DNA of 64,000 bases from UBA7239 sp035430165 (GTDB lineage Bacteria > Pseudomonadota > Gammaproteobacteria > Pseudomonadales > UBA7239), in contig DAOMGE010000001.1 in the NCBI GenBank assembly GCA_035430165.1, positions 122,962 through 186,961 on the forward strand. Reading direction: 5' to 3'. The notes beneath the pieces were generated by a model, which was not told where the DNA came from, did not search any database, and saw nothing but the letters and a program-made list of their open reading frames with translations. Positions 38,601 through 46,660 of this stretch are shown piece by piece. The position numbers and the translations under genes were made by a program. Within the stretch, counting starts at the first letter, position 1, and every line of letters starts with the position of its first letter.

Positions 38601-39794
38601 CACTTGTGGTGGCGCCATCGAAAAACGGGCAGCCTGTTTCAGCGTACCTGTCACCACATCGCGACTGGTAAACGCCTGGCCATCAAAATCCAGCCATACA
38701 TCGCGCTTCAGGTTCAGGGAATCGCCAATGGCAGCCGCCCCGCTATCCCCGCGCCGCTGCTCGGTCAGCACCAGCTTGTCTTGTGGATGCAGCAGCCACG
38801 CCGGCAGTGCACGCCAGGCCGGCGGCAGATCGGTTTGCGAGGGATCAATGCTGCTGGCACCCGACAGGCTGATCTGGCGCAGGCTGCGATCGTCCTGCAG
38901 CGACCAGATTTCTTCTGCGGGCCACACATCGTCCATCCGCTTCATGGAAAAAGCAGTGGGTTGCTCCTTGGTGGATTGTCTTTCGGCGCGAGCCAGCAGG
39001 CGCACTTCCCCGGAGCCGGCACGCAACTGCACGCGCAAGCGGCCATCCGGCTCGATGCGGGCGGGCAGCGGTGACTCCAGTGACAGCGGCTGCATGCCGT
39101 CTGGCAAGAACTGGCCGAGCAGCACTTCGCGATCACGGCCAGCCACCTGCAGGCGCACAACGGTTTCCAGCTGGACCGGGATATCGTCAATCAGGCGACG
39201 GAACACCTGCACCGTCAGGGCATCGGCGACCACATCCGGTGGCGGCGCGTTCCCGGCCGGGGCATCGCCAAACAGCAACTGGCCCGCGCCATCCACGGAT
39301 GGATTCGCTACCGCCTTGCCGTTCAGCGTCAGGGACAGCAGGCCCGTATCCGCCGGGAGCGTCAGGCGCGGCGGCAATTTGTCCCAGTGCAGGGCTCCCT
39401 GCAGGCGATATTCCCCCGCCGCCAGCCAGATCACCGGCTTGCCATCGCGAGCAATCACCGGCAGCGTCTTGTCATTCACCCGCACATTTTGCGGCCAGTA
39501 TTCACTATCGCCCGGCAGCCAGACCCAGCCCGGCGTATAGAGCTGCCAATCCTGGCTGAAGGTCGCGCCTCTGGCGTCGGCTTCCAGTGCCAATCGGCCT
39601 GGCCATGAACATACATGCTCACCCAGCGCCGCATACGCCGCTGGACACGCAAGGTCCTTGTGCTGCTCCAGCACCCAGTTGCGCCAGGGCTGCAAGGGTT
39701 CCGGCACATTCACCGGTGCCGCTGACGCCTCCGCAGCCAGTGATATCGACAATACGGCCAGACAAACGAGCCCGTACTTACGCAATCGCGACAT
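35646..39794 (-). CDS. Large inner-membrane protein with internally duplicated exported beta-rich domains
   Basis: The protein is 1382 residues from the ATG at 39794, with GGGAG 8-10 nt upstream; an earlier ATG at 39812 lies before that site. A signal peptide (to about ASAA, residue 26) leads to a beta-rich domain, then about four helices (485-570), a charged linker, another helix near 700-725, and an internal signal-like helix ending SAARA near 762. A second beta-rich domain and four to five C-terminal helices follow. The halves match: WQQDV...LHLPPGWMLLHAGG (~447-471) and WRQDV...LHLPEGRWLLAAGG (~1150-1191). I do not recognise the family and cannot assign a function. It lies between two TSP3-propeller genes on the same strand. 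Confidence 0.7.
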   Translation of the reverse strand: MSRLRKYGLVCLAVLSISLAAEASAAPVNVPEPLQPWRNWVLEQHKDLACPAAYAALGEHVCSWPGRLALEADARGATFSQDWQLYTPGWVWLPGDSEYWPQNVRVNDKTLPVIARDGKPVIWLAAGEYRLQGALHWDKLPPRLTLPADTGLLSLTLNGKAVANPSVDGAGQLLFGDAPAGNAPPPDVVADALTVQVFRRLIDDIPVQLETVVRLQVAGRDREVLLGQFLPDGMQPLSLESPLPARIEPDGRLRVQLRAGSGEVRLLARAERQSTKEQPTAFSMKRMDDVWPAEEIWSLQDDRSLRQISLSGASSIDPSQTDLPPAWRALPAWLLHPQDKLVLTEQRRGDSGAAAIGDSLNLKRDVWLDFDGQAFTSRDVVTGTLKQAARFSMAPPQVLGRVDVNGEPRLITRRDGEAAGIELRPGALSLSSMSRIERHTALPATAWQQDVAHASATLHLPPGWMLLHAGGVDKVQLSWLARWNLWAIFLVLIVAAGTSRLLGWQAGLVALLTLVLTYHSDKAPIFLWLNALVALTLLRVLPTGKLHKLVSVYLMLGLLLLVLQLLQFSVDQVRKGLYPQLELGAYAAIQGHVPVEVAASAVPAEKEVAEPLQANAEVDEIRTRTAEGALEDKVANAPTAPASYAVRPAKAKREKLPTGYDSNAKVQTGPGEPAWQWQRVQLQWSGPVTQQQSLQLYLLSPFLHRLWNALSVALAGGFVALLLRAANPLLAWRLQSSPVPAAPVLSFVLAAVFLLPPSAARAEIPDKAMLEELEKRLLRLPDCEPQCASLNKGQIAVDDRAVRIDLQIDAQETVAVPLPSGRNQWQPRSVLIDSQTASSLRRDDSGLLWVVVTAGSHRVVMEGAPVADALTLPFAMDVHNLAVTATDWQVSGLVDGGVPGRSLQLTRDKPVVADPVEAEKVQLLPDPAPVFLKVTRTLVLGLDWQVQTVIERVAPQYGAITTAVNLLPGEAVLTPGIEVKDSKVPVVMSADQSAFSWVSSLKQTEQLALKAAEGQPWVERWVLDVAPVWHVDTEGLPPVRQGAQVDAMPVWQPWPGESLQLGISRPSPLEGSTRTIESAQLDYSPGIRAADAVLRLQVRSSQGADLPLQLPAGSNLQKVMIDGKEQGNPASDGTLRLPLHPGVQQIDIRWRQDVAMAARTVLPQPQLDEPVSNISLRLHLPEGRWLLAAGGPMMGPALLFWGVLVVMLLVALVLGRLQLAPVKTWQWVLLGLGMSTVNAVGSLLVVAWFVVLAKRSNLQTAQLTRSRFNAMQVLLVLLTLAMISCLLGTIPMSLLSSPDMQVIGNQSTAQSLNWFQDRTAVGLPTAWALSLPMWMYRGVMLAWSLWLAFALLDWCRWGWNSFSSGELWRGKAEPQLSLDENV

Positions 39795-39846
39795 AGCTAT
39801 TTCTCCCTGCAAACCGGCAGCCTATCGTTGAATACCAACGATACAC

Positions 39847-39868
39847 AAAAAAGGGGACAGATGCGTTT
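39847..39868. repeat. Short REP-like AAAAAAGGGGACAGATG element
   Basis: This sequence in the 85-bp gap between two genes resembles the GGGGACAGAT-type motifs that border REP/RAYT elements in gammaproteobacteria. A related AAAAAGGGGCCAGAGAGATT occurs at 63510. Assignment is by recognition only. Confidence 0.4.
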
Positions 39869-39879
39869 GTCAGATCCCG

Positions 39880-42132
39880 TTATTGCTCGAGCGATTGCCG
39901 CTCGCGGAAGACACTGCCTTTGTAATGGCCATCCAGTGGCAATAGTGCTTCGACGTTAATACCGGCATTGAGCGGTGCGGCATCGATGTAATCCGGCACG
40001 CCATCGTTGTCGTCGTCAAGGTCCCGGCTATTTGGCACACCATCGTTGTCGGTGTCCAGCGGCAACAGGTCGGAGAAATCCGTCTGGCCATCGCCGTCGT
40101 CATCACTGTCTGTCGTGTCTGCCGCGCCGTCGCTATCAGTGTCCAGCCATGCGCCCTGCCCATTGAACAGGTACACCGCGCGGCTGGTGGTTGAACTGAC
40201 AGCGATATCGGCATAACCGTCACCGTTGATATCGCCGGTATCACACACGGCAGCCCCGAAGAAAGCATCCCCGATGAACGAGTAGAGAACCGAGCCGTCC
40301 ATGCCACTGAAAACCCTTGCCTTGCCGGAGCCATTGCCGCTGCCGACGATCACATCGGCGCGCCCGTCGTGGTTAACATCACCGGCACCGCTGACGGCAG
40401 AGCCAAAGTAGTTGCCGCTCTTGTCGCCTGTGAATGTGTAGAGGGTATTGCCATTGGCGCCACTGAAAACGCGTGCCATGCCGGCAGAGGATCCGTTTGG
40501 ATCGGCCAGGTAGGCACCAGCTATGATGTCCGGACGCCCGTCGCCATCCACATCACCAGCCTTGCTGATACTACTGCCGAGTAAATCGCCGGCCTGGTCG
40601 CCGTCCAGGGTATAGAGGATGCTGCCGTCACTGCCACTGAATACGCGCACAGATCCGGACAGACTGCCGTTGTTGTCGTCGTAAGGTGCACCGACAGCCA
40701 CGTCGTCATGGCCATCGCCATTCACATCGCCAATACCGCTGACGGCGAGGCCGAAATTGTCGCCTGCACTGTCCCCGTTGAATGTGTAGAGCAAGCTGCC
40801 ATTCGCACCACTGTAGACGTAAGCCGCGCCTGCGTTGTTGCCGGTGCTGTCATTCTGGAAAGCACCCACCAGAATATCGGCCTTGCCGTCACCATTGACA
40901 TCCCCTGCGCCGCTGACGGCAATGCCGAAACCGTCGCCGGCAGCCTGCCCATTAAATGTATAAAGCACGGCGCCATTGGCGCCGCTTAACACGCGTGCCG
41001 ATCCTGCCCCGTCGCCCGTGTTGTCATCGCCGTAGGCACCAACAACCAGGTCGGGATAACCGTCACCGTTGACATCGCCGGCACCCGCTACCGAGCGGCC
41101 GAGCCAGTCCAGCGCGTTGTCACCGTAAAAGGTGAACAATGTGCTGCCGTTCGCGCCACTCAGGACATACGCCGCGCCGGCACTGGTGCCGTGGGTGCTG
41201 TCGGCATAGGCGCCGACAATGAGGTCGTCCACGCCGTCCTGGTTAATGTCGCCGGCGTTATCCATGGCGCTGCCGAAGGAGTCGGTATTCTTGCTGGTTT
41301 TTCCCAGCAGATTGCTGTCGCCCGTGGTGCGAGAGGGGTCGGTGGGAAAAGCATCCTGCGCATCAGCCGTGCCGTCATTGTCGTCATCGTTATCGCAGGC
41401 ATTGCCTGAGCCGTCGGTATCACTGTCTGTTTGGCTGGTATTGCTGACGGCGGGGCAGTTGTCGACAAACCCGTCGACGCCATCATTGTCGATATCGCCG
41501 GCCTGGGCCGGGTCCAGCGGGAACTGGTCGTAGATGTCGAGTACGCCGTCGTTGTCATCATCACTGTCACAGGCGTTGCCAGCACCATCACCGTCGTAAT
41601 CGGCCTGATCGACGTTGTGGCTGTTCGGGCAGTTGTCCGAGGCATTGGCGATGTTGTCGAAATCCTGGGTATCCAGCTGGTCGAGCCCGCTGAAGCTGAT
41701 GGATTTCAAGCCGGGCGCCGTGGTGTTCAGGGATGTCCGGAATATTTCCCATTCCAGGGTGTGGGTACCGGCAGCCACATTGAAGCTGCAGCTGGTAGTT
41801 GTGCAGCTGGATTGCAGGGCGGCGTCGTAGCGTAGTTGGATGCAGTTGATTGAACAGGTGTTGCTTTGCTGCCATGTCAGCGTATAGGCATTGCCATTAG
41901 TGACGGTCAGGGTCAGTTTGGCACTGGCGGTTGTGTTGGATGCCACGCCTGCGCCGAGCAGGACGGTTGCGTTACTGGTAACAAGCCACGTGGGCCCCGG
42001 CGGTAAATTTGCGCTGATGAGAAAAGTGAAGGTCGCATCGGCCGCGCTGGCTGCTGGAGCGACAAGCATTCCTATTGGCCATAGGGCGACGGCCAACAGA
42101 CGACTGAAGCGGGATAAGATCCAATGTGGCAT
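39880..42132 (-). CDS. Secreted protein with thrombospondin-3 repeats and a seven-repeat FG-GAP propeller
   Basis: A 750-residue protein with a signal peptide cleaved near APAASA (residue ~31). A Cys-containing beta-sandwich region (~32-150, with AGTHTLEWEI) and TSP3 repeats (~165-270) are followed by seven FG-GAP/integrin-type repeats (~285-665). Each has a calcium loop such as GDVNGDGYPDLVVGAY. A second TSP3 stretch and a C-terminal tail match the RCC1-propeller protein at 33154-35424. Predicted structure is a seven-bladed propeller with many calcium sites, exported through Sec. The function is unknown; adhesion or matrix binding is plausible. It is upstream of the 1382-residue membrane protein gene and may be co-transcribed with it. 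Confidence 0.78.
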   Translation of the reverse strand: MPHWILSRFSRLLAVALWPIGMLVAPAASAADATFTFLISANLPPGPTWLVTSNATVLLGAGVASNTTASAKLTLTVTNGNAYTLTWQQSNTCSINCIQLRYDAALQSSCTTTSCSFNVAAGTHTLEWEIFRTSLNTTAPGLKSISFSGLDQLDTQDFDNIANASDNCPNSHNVDQADYDGDGAGNACDSDDDNDGVLDIYDQFPLDPAQAGDIDNDGVDGFVDNCPAVSNTSQTDSDTDGSGNACDNDDDNDGTADAQDAFPTDPSRTTGDSNLLGKTSKNTDSFGSAMDNAGDINQDGVDDLIVGAYADSTHGTSAGAAYVLSGANGSTLFTFYGDNALDWLGRSVAGAGDVNGDGYPDLVVGAYGDDNTGDGAGSARVLSGANGAVLYTFNGQAAGDGFGIAVSGAGDVNGDGKADILVGAFQNDSTGNNAGAAYVYSGANGSLLYTFNGDSAGDNFGLAVSGIGDVNGDGHDDVAVGAPYDDNNGSLSGSVRVFSGSDGSILYTLDGDQAGDLLGSSISKAGDVDGDGRPDIIAGAYLADPNGSSAGMARVFSGANGNTLYTFTGDKSGNYFGSAVSGAGDVNHDGRADVIVGSGNGSGKARVFSGMDGSVLYSFIGDAFFGAAVCDTGDINGDGYADIAVSSTTSRAVYLFNGQGAWLDTDSDGAADTTDSDDDGDGQTDFSDLLPLDTDNDGVPNSRDLDDDNDGVPDYIDAAPLNAGINVEALLPLDGHYKGSVFRERQSLEQ
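40138..41280 (-). repeat. Seven tandem FG-GAP/integrin-type coding repeats
   Basis: Seven copies of G-D-(V/I)-(N/D)-x-D-G-x-x-D-(L/I/V) spaced about 50-60 codons were counted. This fits one seven-bladed integrin-like propeller. The DNA repeats are coding and irregular, not a CRISPR. Confidence 0.8.
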
Positions 42133-42286
42133 GCAACATTCCTGATCTTGTGTTATTGCTTTTCACTCTATCAGCATTCACCAAGTCCTAGAACCCTGCC
42201 CCCGCTTTTCCAGAGAAAAAGTTGACCACCCTGCCATTTAGGCACACGATGGGCCGAAGTGTGACGGAAATCACAGCAGTCGTCGT

Positions 42287-43921
42287 ATGCCCACAAGTCT
42301 TCAAGCTGTCCTGGATCGAAGAAAAACCGTGCCCCTGCGTATGTTCAGGAACCTGTCCTTGCGCACGTCCTATACATTGGTGGCCGCCCTGCTGATCGTC
42401 GCCGGGTTCCGTCGCATGTACCACATCGACTCTGTCGGGCTGTGGTCAGATGAACTCTGGGGCGTGTTTGCCTGCTCACAAGGCAGCTGGTGGGCCATGA
42501 TCCAGGATCTGGTTCACAACGACTCCCACCCGCCGGGTTACCAGACTCTCTTGTACTGGTGGATAAAGGCGTTTGGCGAAAGCGACATTGCCGTGCGCCT
42601 GCCCTCGGTCATTGCCGGCGTTGCATCGGTGGCGTTCACGTATTTGTTGGGCAAGCGGCATTTTTCTGTTATCGCCGGCATCATCGCTGCCGCCATGGTC
42701 ACCGGTTCTTTCTATGCGATCTATTACAGTCAGGAAGCGCGTGCCTACGCATTCCTGATGTTTTTTGCGCCGACGATGACGCTCTATTTCATCGATTTAT
42801 TCGTCAGCAAAAACCACGACAAATATTCACTTCCCCTGTTCTGGCTGGTAAGTACCGCATGCATGTACTTCCACTACGTCGGTTTTGTTTTTGTCGGTTC
42901 TGCTTTGTTACTGAGTCTGTTTTTCTGGATGTACGACCGGCGCAGACAGGGTCATCTGCAACTTGTCTTCAAGGCCTTTTCCCCTTGCCTGATACTGTAT
43001 CTGCCCTGGCTGCCGGTGATGTACCAGCACATGGCGCACTCGCCGGATGACTGGTCAACACCGGTGCCGGATCTGCCTGTTTTATGGCAAACCGTGCGAT
43101 TTTTGTTCGGGCCTGACGATCTGCGGCTCTATCTTTTACTCGTCAGCATCGTGATGGCACACATTGTCTGGATTACCCGGTTTTTTAATTCCAGCAGCGC
43201 ACCAGCTATCAGGTCGTACAACGACTACAAGTACAGGGCGTTCATCTGCCTGGCCTGGCTGACGTGGATTCCAATACTGGTCTTTTATTTCAAATCCCAG
43301 TTCAGCCAATCAGTTTATACACTGCGGCATTTCACCTATGCCATCCCGCTCATCGCCATCATGGCCTCGCTGTTTCCTGCCCTGTTGATTTCAAAAATTG
43401 CTAACCACACCTGGCGATCTTCCGTACTGGTCATGCTGCTGCTGACTATCGCCGCCATCAACACGCGCGGCAATGATGATAACCGGCTGTATAACAACTA
43501 CCTGCGCGAAGATTATCGCGGTGCCGTGGATATTGTGCGCCATGATTTCCGGTTCATGTCCACCAATCCCGCCGACCGGATTGTGATTACGTCCAATGTT
43601 TTTTTTGACCACTACCTGCGGCTGTACGACCTGAAACCCCATGCAGACATGGTGATGTCATCTGTCGGACAAATGAGCGAACTGGAAGCACTGCTGGAAA
43701 AAGAAAAACCCGACCGTTTCTATTTCCTGGAAGTCAGCGGCAAGGAAACGTCACCCTTGCTGGCGGCGCTGGAAAGCCGGTTTGCCACACGTTGCTTTTC
43801 CCGTCTCAACAAGATGAATGTATTCAAGTTCCTGAACCAGCCACGACCCGCTGACCAGCTGCCTCGCAGTGAGCTGCATGACTGCCCGCTGAAAAGCAGT
43901 GTCAAACCTATGTCGGAATAA
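42287..43921 (+). CDS. GT39-like membrane glycosyltransferase
   Basis: A 544-residue polytopic protein with about 10-12 helices. The first extracytoplasmic loop has DELW (SDELWGVF) and then NDSHPPGYQTLLYWW. The acidic residues followed by HPPG are the mark of GT39/GT83-type transferases that use polyprenyl-phosphate sugars. YYSQEARAYAFL is another common segment of this group. The acceptor (lipid, protein or polysaccharide) is not predictable. The start at 42287 is uncertain; an in-frame ATG at 42341 (MFRNLSL) is equally possible. The 3' end overlaps the convergent TVP38 gene by 14 bp. Confidence 0.75.
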   Translation: MPTSLQAVLDRRKTVPLRMFRNLSLRTSYTLVAALLIVAGFRRMYHIDSVGLWSDELWGVFACSQGSWWAMIQDLVHNDSHPPGYQTLLYWWIKAFGESDIAVRLPSVIAGVASVAFTYLLGKRHFSVIAGIIAAAMVTGSFYAIYYSQEARAYAFLMFFAPTMTLYFIDLFVSKNHDKYSLPLFWLVSTACMYFHYVGFVFVGSALLLSLFFWMYDRRRQGHLQLVFKAFSPCLILYLPWLPVMYQHMAHSPDDWSTPVPDLPVLWQTVRFLFGPDDLRLYLLLVSIVMAHIVWITRFFNSSSAPAIRSYNDYKYRAFICLAWLTWIPILVFYFKSQFSQSVYTLRHFTYAIPLIAIMASLFPALLISKIANHTWRSSVLVMLLLTIAAINTRGNDDNRLYNNYLREDYRGAVDIVRHDFRFMSTNPADRIVITSNVFFDHYLRLYDLKPHADMVMSSVGQMSELEALLEKEKPDRFYFLEVSGKETSPLLAALESRFATRCFSRLNKMNVFKFLNQPRPADQLPRSELHDCPLKSSVKPMSE

Positions 43922-44690
43922 ACTGCAACACGCACAAGACAAGACCGACAACCCCGAAGGATGACATCAGCGCAATTTCGAACACACGACGGCGACCTGA
44001 ATAGGTTTTTTCTGTTTTATGGAAAATGTTTTTTACCAGCCAGCTCAGAAAAATCATCAGGCAAATTGCTGCCACCAGCAGGCGCATCATCTGCGCCATA
44101 TTCCCCATTTGCGCACCGGCACCAACAAAGACTGCCGGCACCGCTTCCGGTAAAAAACCGATAAAACTTCCAAGCAGGAATTCCCAATGCGACACGGCAG
44201 ACAAGCCGAGCACCACGTTGGCAATAAAACCACTGATCGGCATCTGGCGAATCAGGAAAATGGAAACAATGCCGTGGCTTTCAATCGTGTTTAACAGGTC
44301 TTCCAGCTTCGGCCATTTGTGCAGGACAAAATCCGCACCGAAAATTCGCGCAAAGATAAATGTGGCATACGCGCCCAATGTAACGCCGAGTTGCGACAGG
44401 ATGATTCCCCACCACACACCGTAAGCCAGACCACCCAGCGCGCACACCAGCAAGCGCGGCATGCCGAGTGCGCAGGCGATTGCCGATGCCACAACGAAAT
44501 AAAAATAACCGGCAACACCGAAGCTGACAAGCCAGTCACGCACGGCCTGCATACTGGGCAGCGATTCAAAATCTGCCAGCGTATGCAAATGCGAGAGTGA
44601 CAGGCGCAGCGGTGAAAACCAGGCAAAGATGCCCGCACCAATCAACAGCACCAGAAAAAAAACGCGCTTCCGTAACAGAAAGTGACGCAT
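43908..44690 (-). CDS. TVP38/TMEM64 family (VTT domain) membrane protein
   Basis: A 260-residue protein with about six helices. The central FGADFVLHKWPKLEDLLNTIESHG and FLIRQMPISGFIANVVLGLSAV correspond to the VTT/DedA-type core with re-entrant helices. GFLPEAVPAVFVGAGA is the conserved second half. Members act as scramblases or support envelope homeostasis, and the substrate of bacterial TVP38 proteins is rarely known. It follows the Gfo/Idh/MocA gene on the same strand by 29 bp and may be co-transcribed with it. Confidence 0.82.
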   Translation of the reverse strand: MRHFLLRKRVFFLVLLIGAGIFAWFSPLRLSLSHLHTLADFESLPSMQAVRDWLVSFGVAGYFYFVVASAIACALGMPRLLVCALGGLAYGVWWGIILSQLGVTLGAYATFIFARIFGADFVLHKWPKLEDLLNTIESHGIVSIFLIRQMPISGFIANVVLGLSAVSHWEFLLGSFIGFLPEAVPAVFVGAGAQMGNMAQMMRLLVAAICLMIFLSWLVKNIFHKTEKTYSGRRRVFEIALMSSFGVVGLVLCVLQFIPT

Positions 44691-44719
44691 GAACCGTCGC
44701 GCAGCCCGCGTTGGATTAC

Positions 44720-45781
44720 CTACGATTTACGGCCGAGTTTGCAATGCGTTGGTGTGAACGGCAGGAACACTTCCTTGCCGGTTTCGATGGATTCGTACAG
44801 CGCCACCAGCAGTTCAATACTCTTGCGCGCTTCACGGCCATCCACCAGTTGCGGCTTGTTGTTCACCAGACAATCGACCACATGCTTGTAATAGGCGCTG
44901 TGGCCAAAGCCGTAAACATCCGGCGGATTGACGGAATATTTCTCGATGACATCCGCATCGCCTTCCTGTTCTTCAACAAAACGCCAGGTCTGCATCTTGT
45001 TCACGGCAAAACCGCCGATAACCACAGTGCCCTTGTCTCCCAACATGGAAATGGAACCTTCCAGGTCGACCGGACGTGCGCAGGTCGTGGCTTCCACCAC
45101 ACCGAGTGCACCGTTGCGAAATTTTACCGTGCCGACTGCCGTGTCTTCCGCTTCGATATCCACCAATGCGGTAATCGATTTGGCAAACACACTTTCCACG
45201 TCGCCCATCATCCAGCGCAACATATCGATGTGATGTACCGCCTGGTTTGTCAACACCCCGCCGTCCTGCGCCCACGTGCCGCGCCACGCATCCTGGCTGT
45301 AATATTTCTGGTCACGACTCCAGCGTACCCGCAAGGTGCCCAGCACCAGTTTGCCAAGGCGGCCCTGGTCACGCGCTTCTGCCATTTTCACCACGGGCAC
45401 GTTGAAACGGTTCTGGTGCACAACAAATAAACGGACATTATTTTTGTCGCAAGCTTCGATCATCGCATCGGCATCAGCCAGCGACATCGCCATCGGTTTT
45501 TCGACAAGGATAGGCTTGCCGTATTTCGACAAACCGATCACGTGTTCGGCGTGATCGCCACTGGGCGTCAGCACCGATACCACGTCAATATTTTCTTTCT
45601 GCATCATCTCGTGCATATCGCGATACGCCGGCACATTCCACTGTGCTGCCATTTTTTCGGCGCGCGGGAAATCGATATCACACACGGCTGCCAGTTGGGC
45701 GCCTTCGGTATGGCCGCTGCCGAGCAGTTCAGCGTGGCGTTTCGCGATACGGCCGCAGCCAACCAGAGCAAATCTGAGCAT
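44720..45781 (-). CDS. Gfo/Idh/MocA family NAD(P)-dependent oxidoreductase
   Basis: A 353-residue protein. The N-terminal Rossmann motif is ALVGCGRIAKRH (residues 5-16), and the family's EKP catalytic motif appears as ILVEKPMAMSL near residue 93. The C-terminal domain contains DQGGV-like AQDGGVLTNQAVHHIDMLRW, where the His residues may bind substrate. Enzymes of this family oxidise or reduce sugar hydroxyls. The sequence resembles those acting on nucleotide sugars such as UDP-GlcNAcA (WbpB-type). No surface polysaccharide cluster is present, so the substrate is uncertain. Confidence 0.82.
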   Translation of the reverse strand: MLRFALVGCGRIAKRHAELLGSGHTEGAQLAAVCDIDFPRAEKMAAQWNVPAYRDMHEMMQKENIDVVSVLTPSGDHAEHVIGLSKYGKPILVEKPMAMSLADADAMIEACDKNNVRLFVVHQNRFNVPVVKMAEARDQGRLGKLVLGTLRVRWSRDQKYYSQDAWRGTWAQDGGVLTNQAVHHIDMLRWMMGDVESVFAKSITALVDIEAEDTAVGTVKFRNGALGVVEATTCARPVDLEGSISMLGDKGTVVIGGFAVNKMQTWRFVEEQEGDADVIEKYSVNPPDVYGFGHSAYYKHVVDCLVNNKPQLVDGREARKSIELLVALYESIETGKEVFLPFTPTHCKLGRKS

Positions 45782-45845
45782 GATGTTTCCCCCTGAAGAA
45801 AATTAATCGTGCGATTTTAGCACAGCACGCATTCGGCTTCTTTGT

Positions 45846-46442
45846 TCAGCGACTTCCCACACCCAGCAACACGGCTACGCCCAGCCCGACAAAAATCAGG
45901 GCGGCAATGCTGTGAACCAGCTTCAGCGGGATCTTGTGTGCCGCCTGGCTGCCAACAATCACTGCGGGCACATTGGCGATCATCATGCCCAGCGTCGTAC
46001 CGCCCACTACCCAGGCCAGCGATTGCGCATACTGCGCCGCGAGTGCAACGGTAGCGATCTGTGTCTTGTCTCCCATTTCCGCCAGGAAGAAAGCAATGAC
46101 CGTGGTGATGAACACACTCGCATGCGGTTTCGCCAGCACCGCATCATCGTCATCGAGCTTGTCGGGCACCATGATCCAGCCCGCCATCAGCAGGAAGCTG
46201 ATACCGAGTATCCAGCGCAATAATTCCGGCCCGAGCAGGTGTGTGACGTAAGCGCCCAGTATCCCGGCACCGGCGTGATTGACGATGGTCGAAACGAAAA
46301 TCCCGAAAATAATGGCGAGATGATGCTGGCGATAACGTGCTGCCAGTACCAGCGACAACAGTTGCGTCTTGTCACCGATTTCTGCCAGCGCAACGATGCC
46401 GGTCGATACCAGGAAGGGTTCGATAGTCGACAAGAATGTCAT
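45846..46442 (-). CDS. GDT1/TMEM165 family cation transporter
   Basis: A 198-residue membrane protein with six helices arranged as two repeats. Each repeat carries the signature E-x-G-D-K-T: AEIGDKTQLLSLVLAARY near residue 20 and AEMGDKTQIATVALAAQY near 120. The family exchanges Mn2+ or Ca2+ for protons, and bacterial members have been linked to manganese export. Its ATG shares a base with the stop of the preceding small membrane protein gene (TGATG), so translation is coupled. No yybP-ykoY-type manganese riboswitch was recognised upstream. Confidence 0.88.
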   Translation of the reverse strand: MTFLSTIEPFLVSTGIVALAEIGDKTQLLSLVLAARYRQHHLAIIFGIFVSTIVNHAGAGILGAYVTHLLGPELLRWILGISFLLMAGWIMVPDKLDDDDAVLAKPHASVFITTVIAFFLAEMGDKTQIATVALAAQYAQSLAWVVGGTTLGMMIANVPAVIVGSQAAHKIPLKLVHSIAALIFVGLGVAVLLGVGSR

Positions 46443-46645
46443 CAGAGTTTTTTATCCTGCGCATCCACTTCTTCCGATTCCCTGATCAGGAAAGACAACA
46501 CCAGGAACACGCCCAGTACCGCAAACTCGGTAATCAGCAGCTTGGCAAAGGTTTCATCCGTCCAGATGGAAAACCAGAGTTGGCCGAGACCCGTGACGAC
46601 ACCGAGCAGGAACACAACAAAACAGACAATCTGCATGGCATTCAT
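46442..46645 (-). CDS. Small membrane protein of unknown function
   Basis: A 67-residue protein with two predicted helices (about 4-24 and 34-52) and a charged C-terminal tail (ESEEVDAQDKKL). It is translationally coupled to the GDT1-type transporter gene downstream and follows the YbjQ gene by 15 bp. I do not recognise a named family. Conservation of the pairing would suggest an accessory subunit or regulator of the transporter. Confidence 0.6.
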   Translation of the reverse strand: MNAMQIVCFVVFLLGVVTGLGQLWFSIWTDETFAKLLITEFAVLGVFLVLSFLIRESEEVDAQDKKL

Positions 46646-46660
46646 TCTTTGTGTCCCGTG

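Noticed and set aside
36568..39540. Two plus-strand open frames of over 400 codons (36568-37818 and 38302-39540)
   Set aside because: They lie antisense to the 1382-residue membrane protein. That reading has a signal peptide, helices and an internal duplication, whereas the plus-strand frames are rich in Arg, Ser and Thr with no recognisable domain.
33334..41280. Repetitive DNA in the propeller genes considered as CRISPR or satellite DNA
   Set aside because: The units are in-frame, of unequal length and diverged at the DNA level, and they encode RCC1 and FG-GAP protein repeats.
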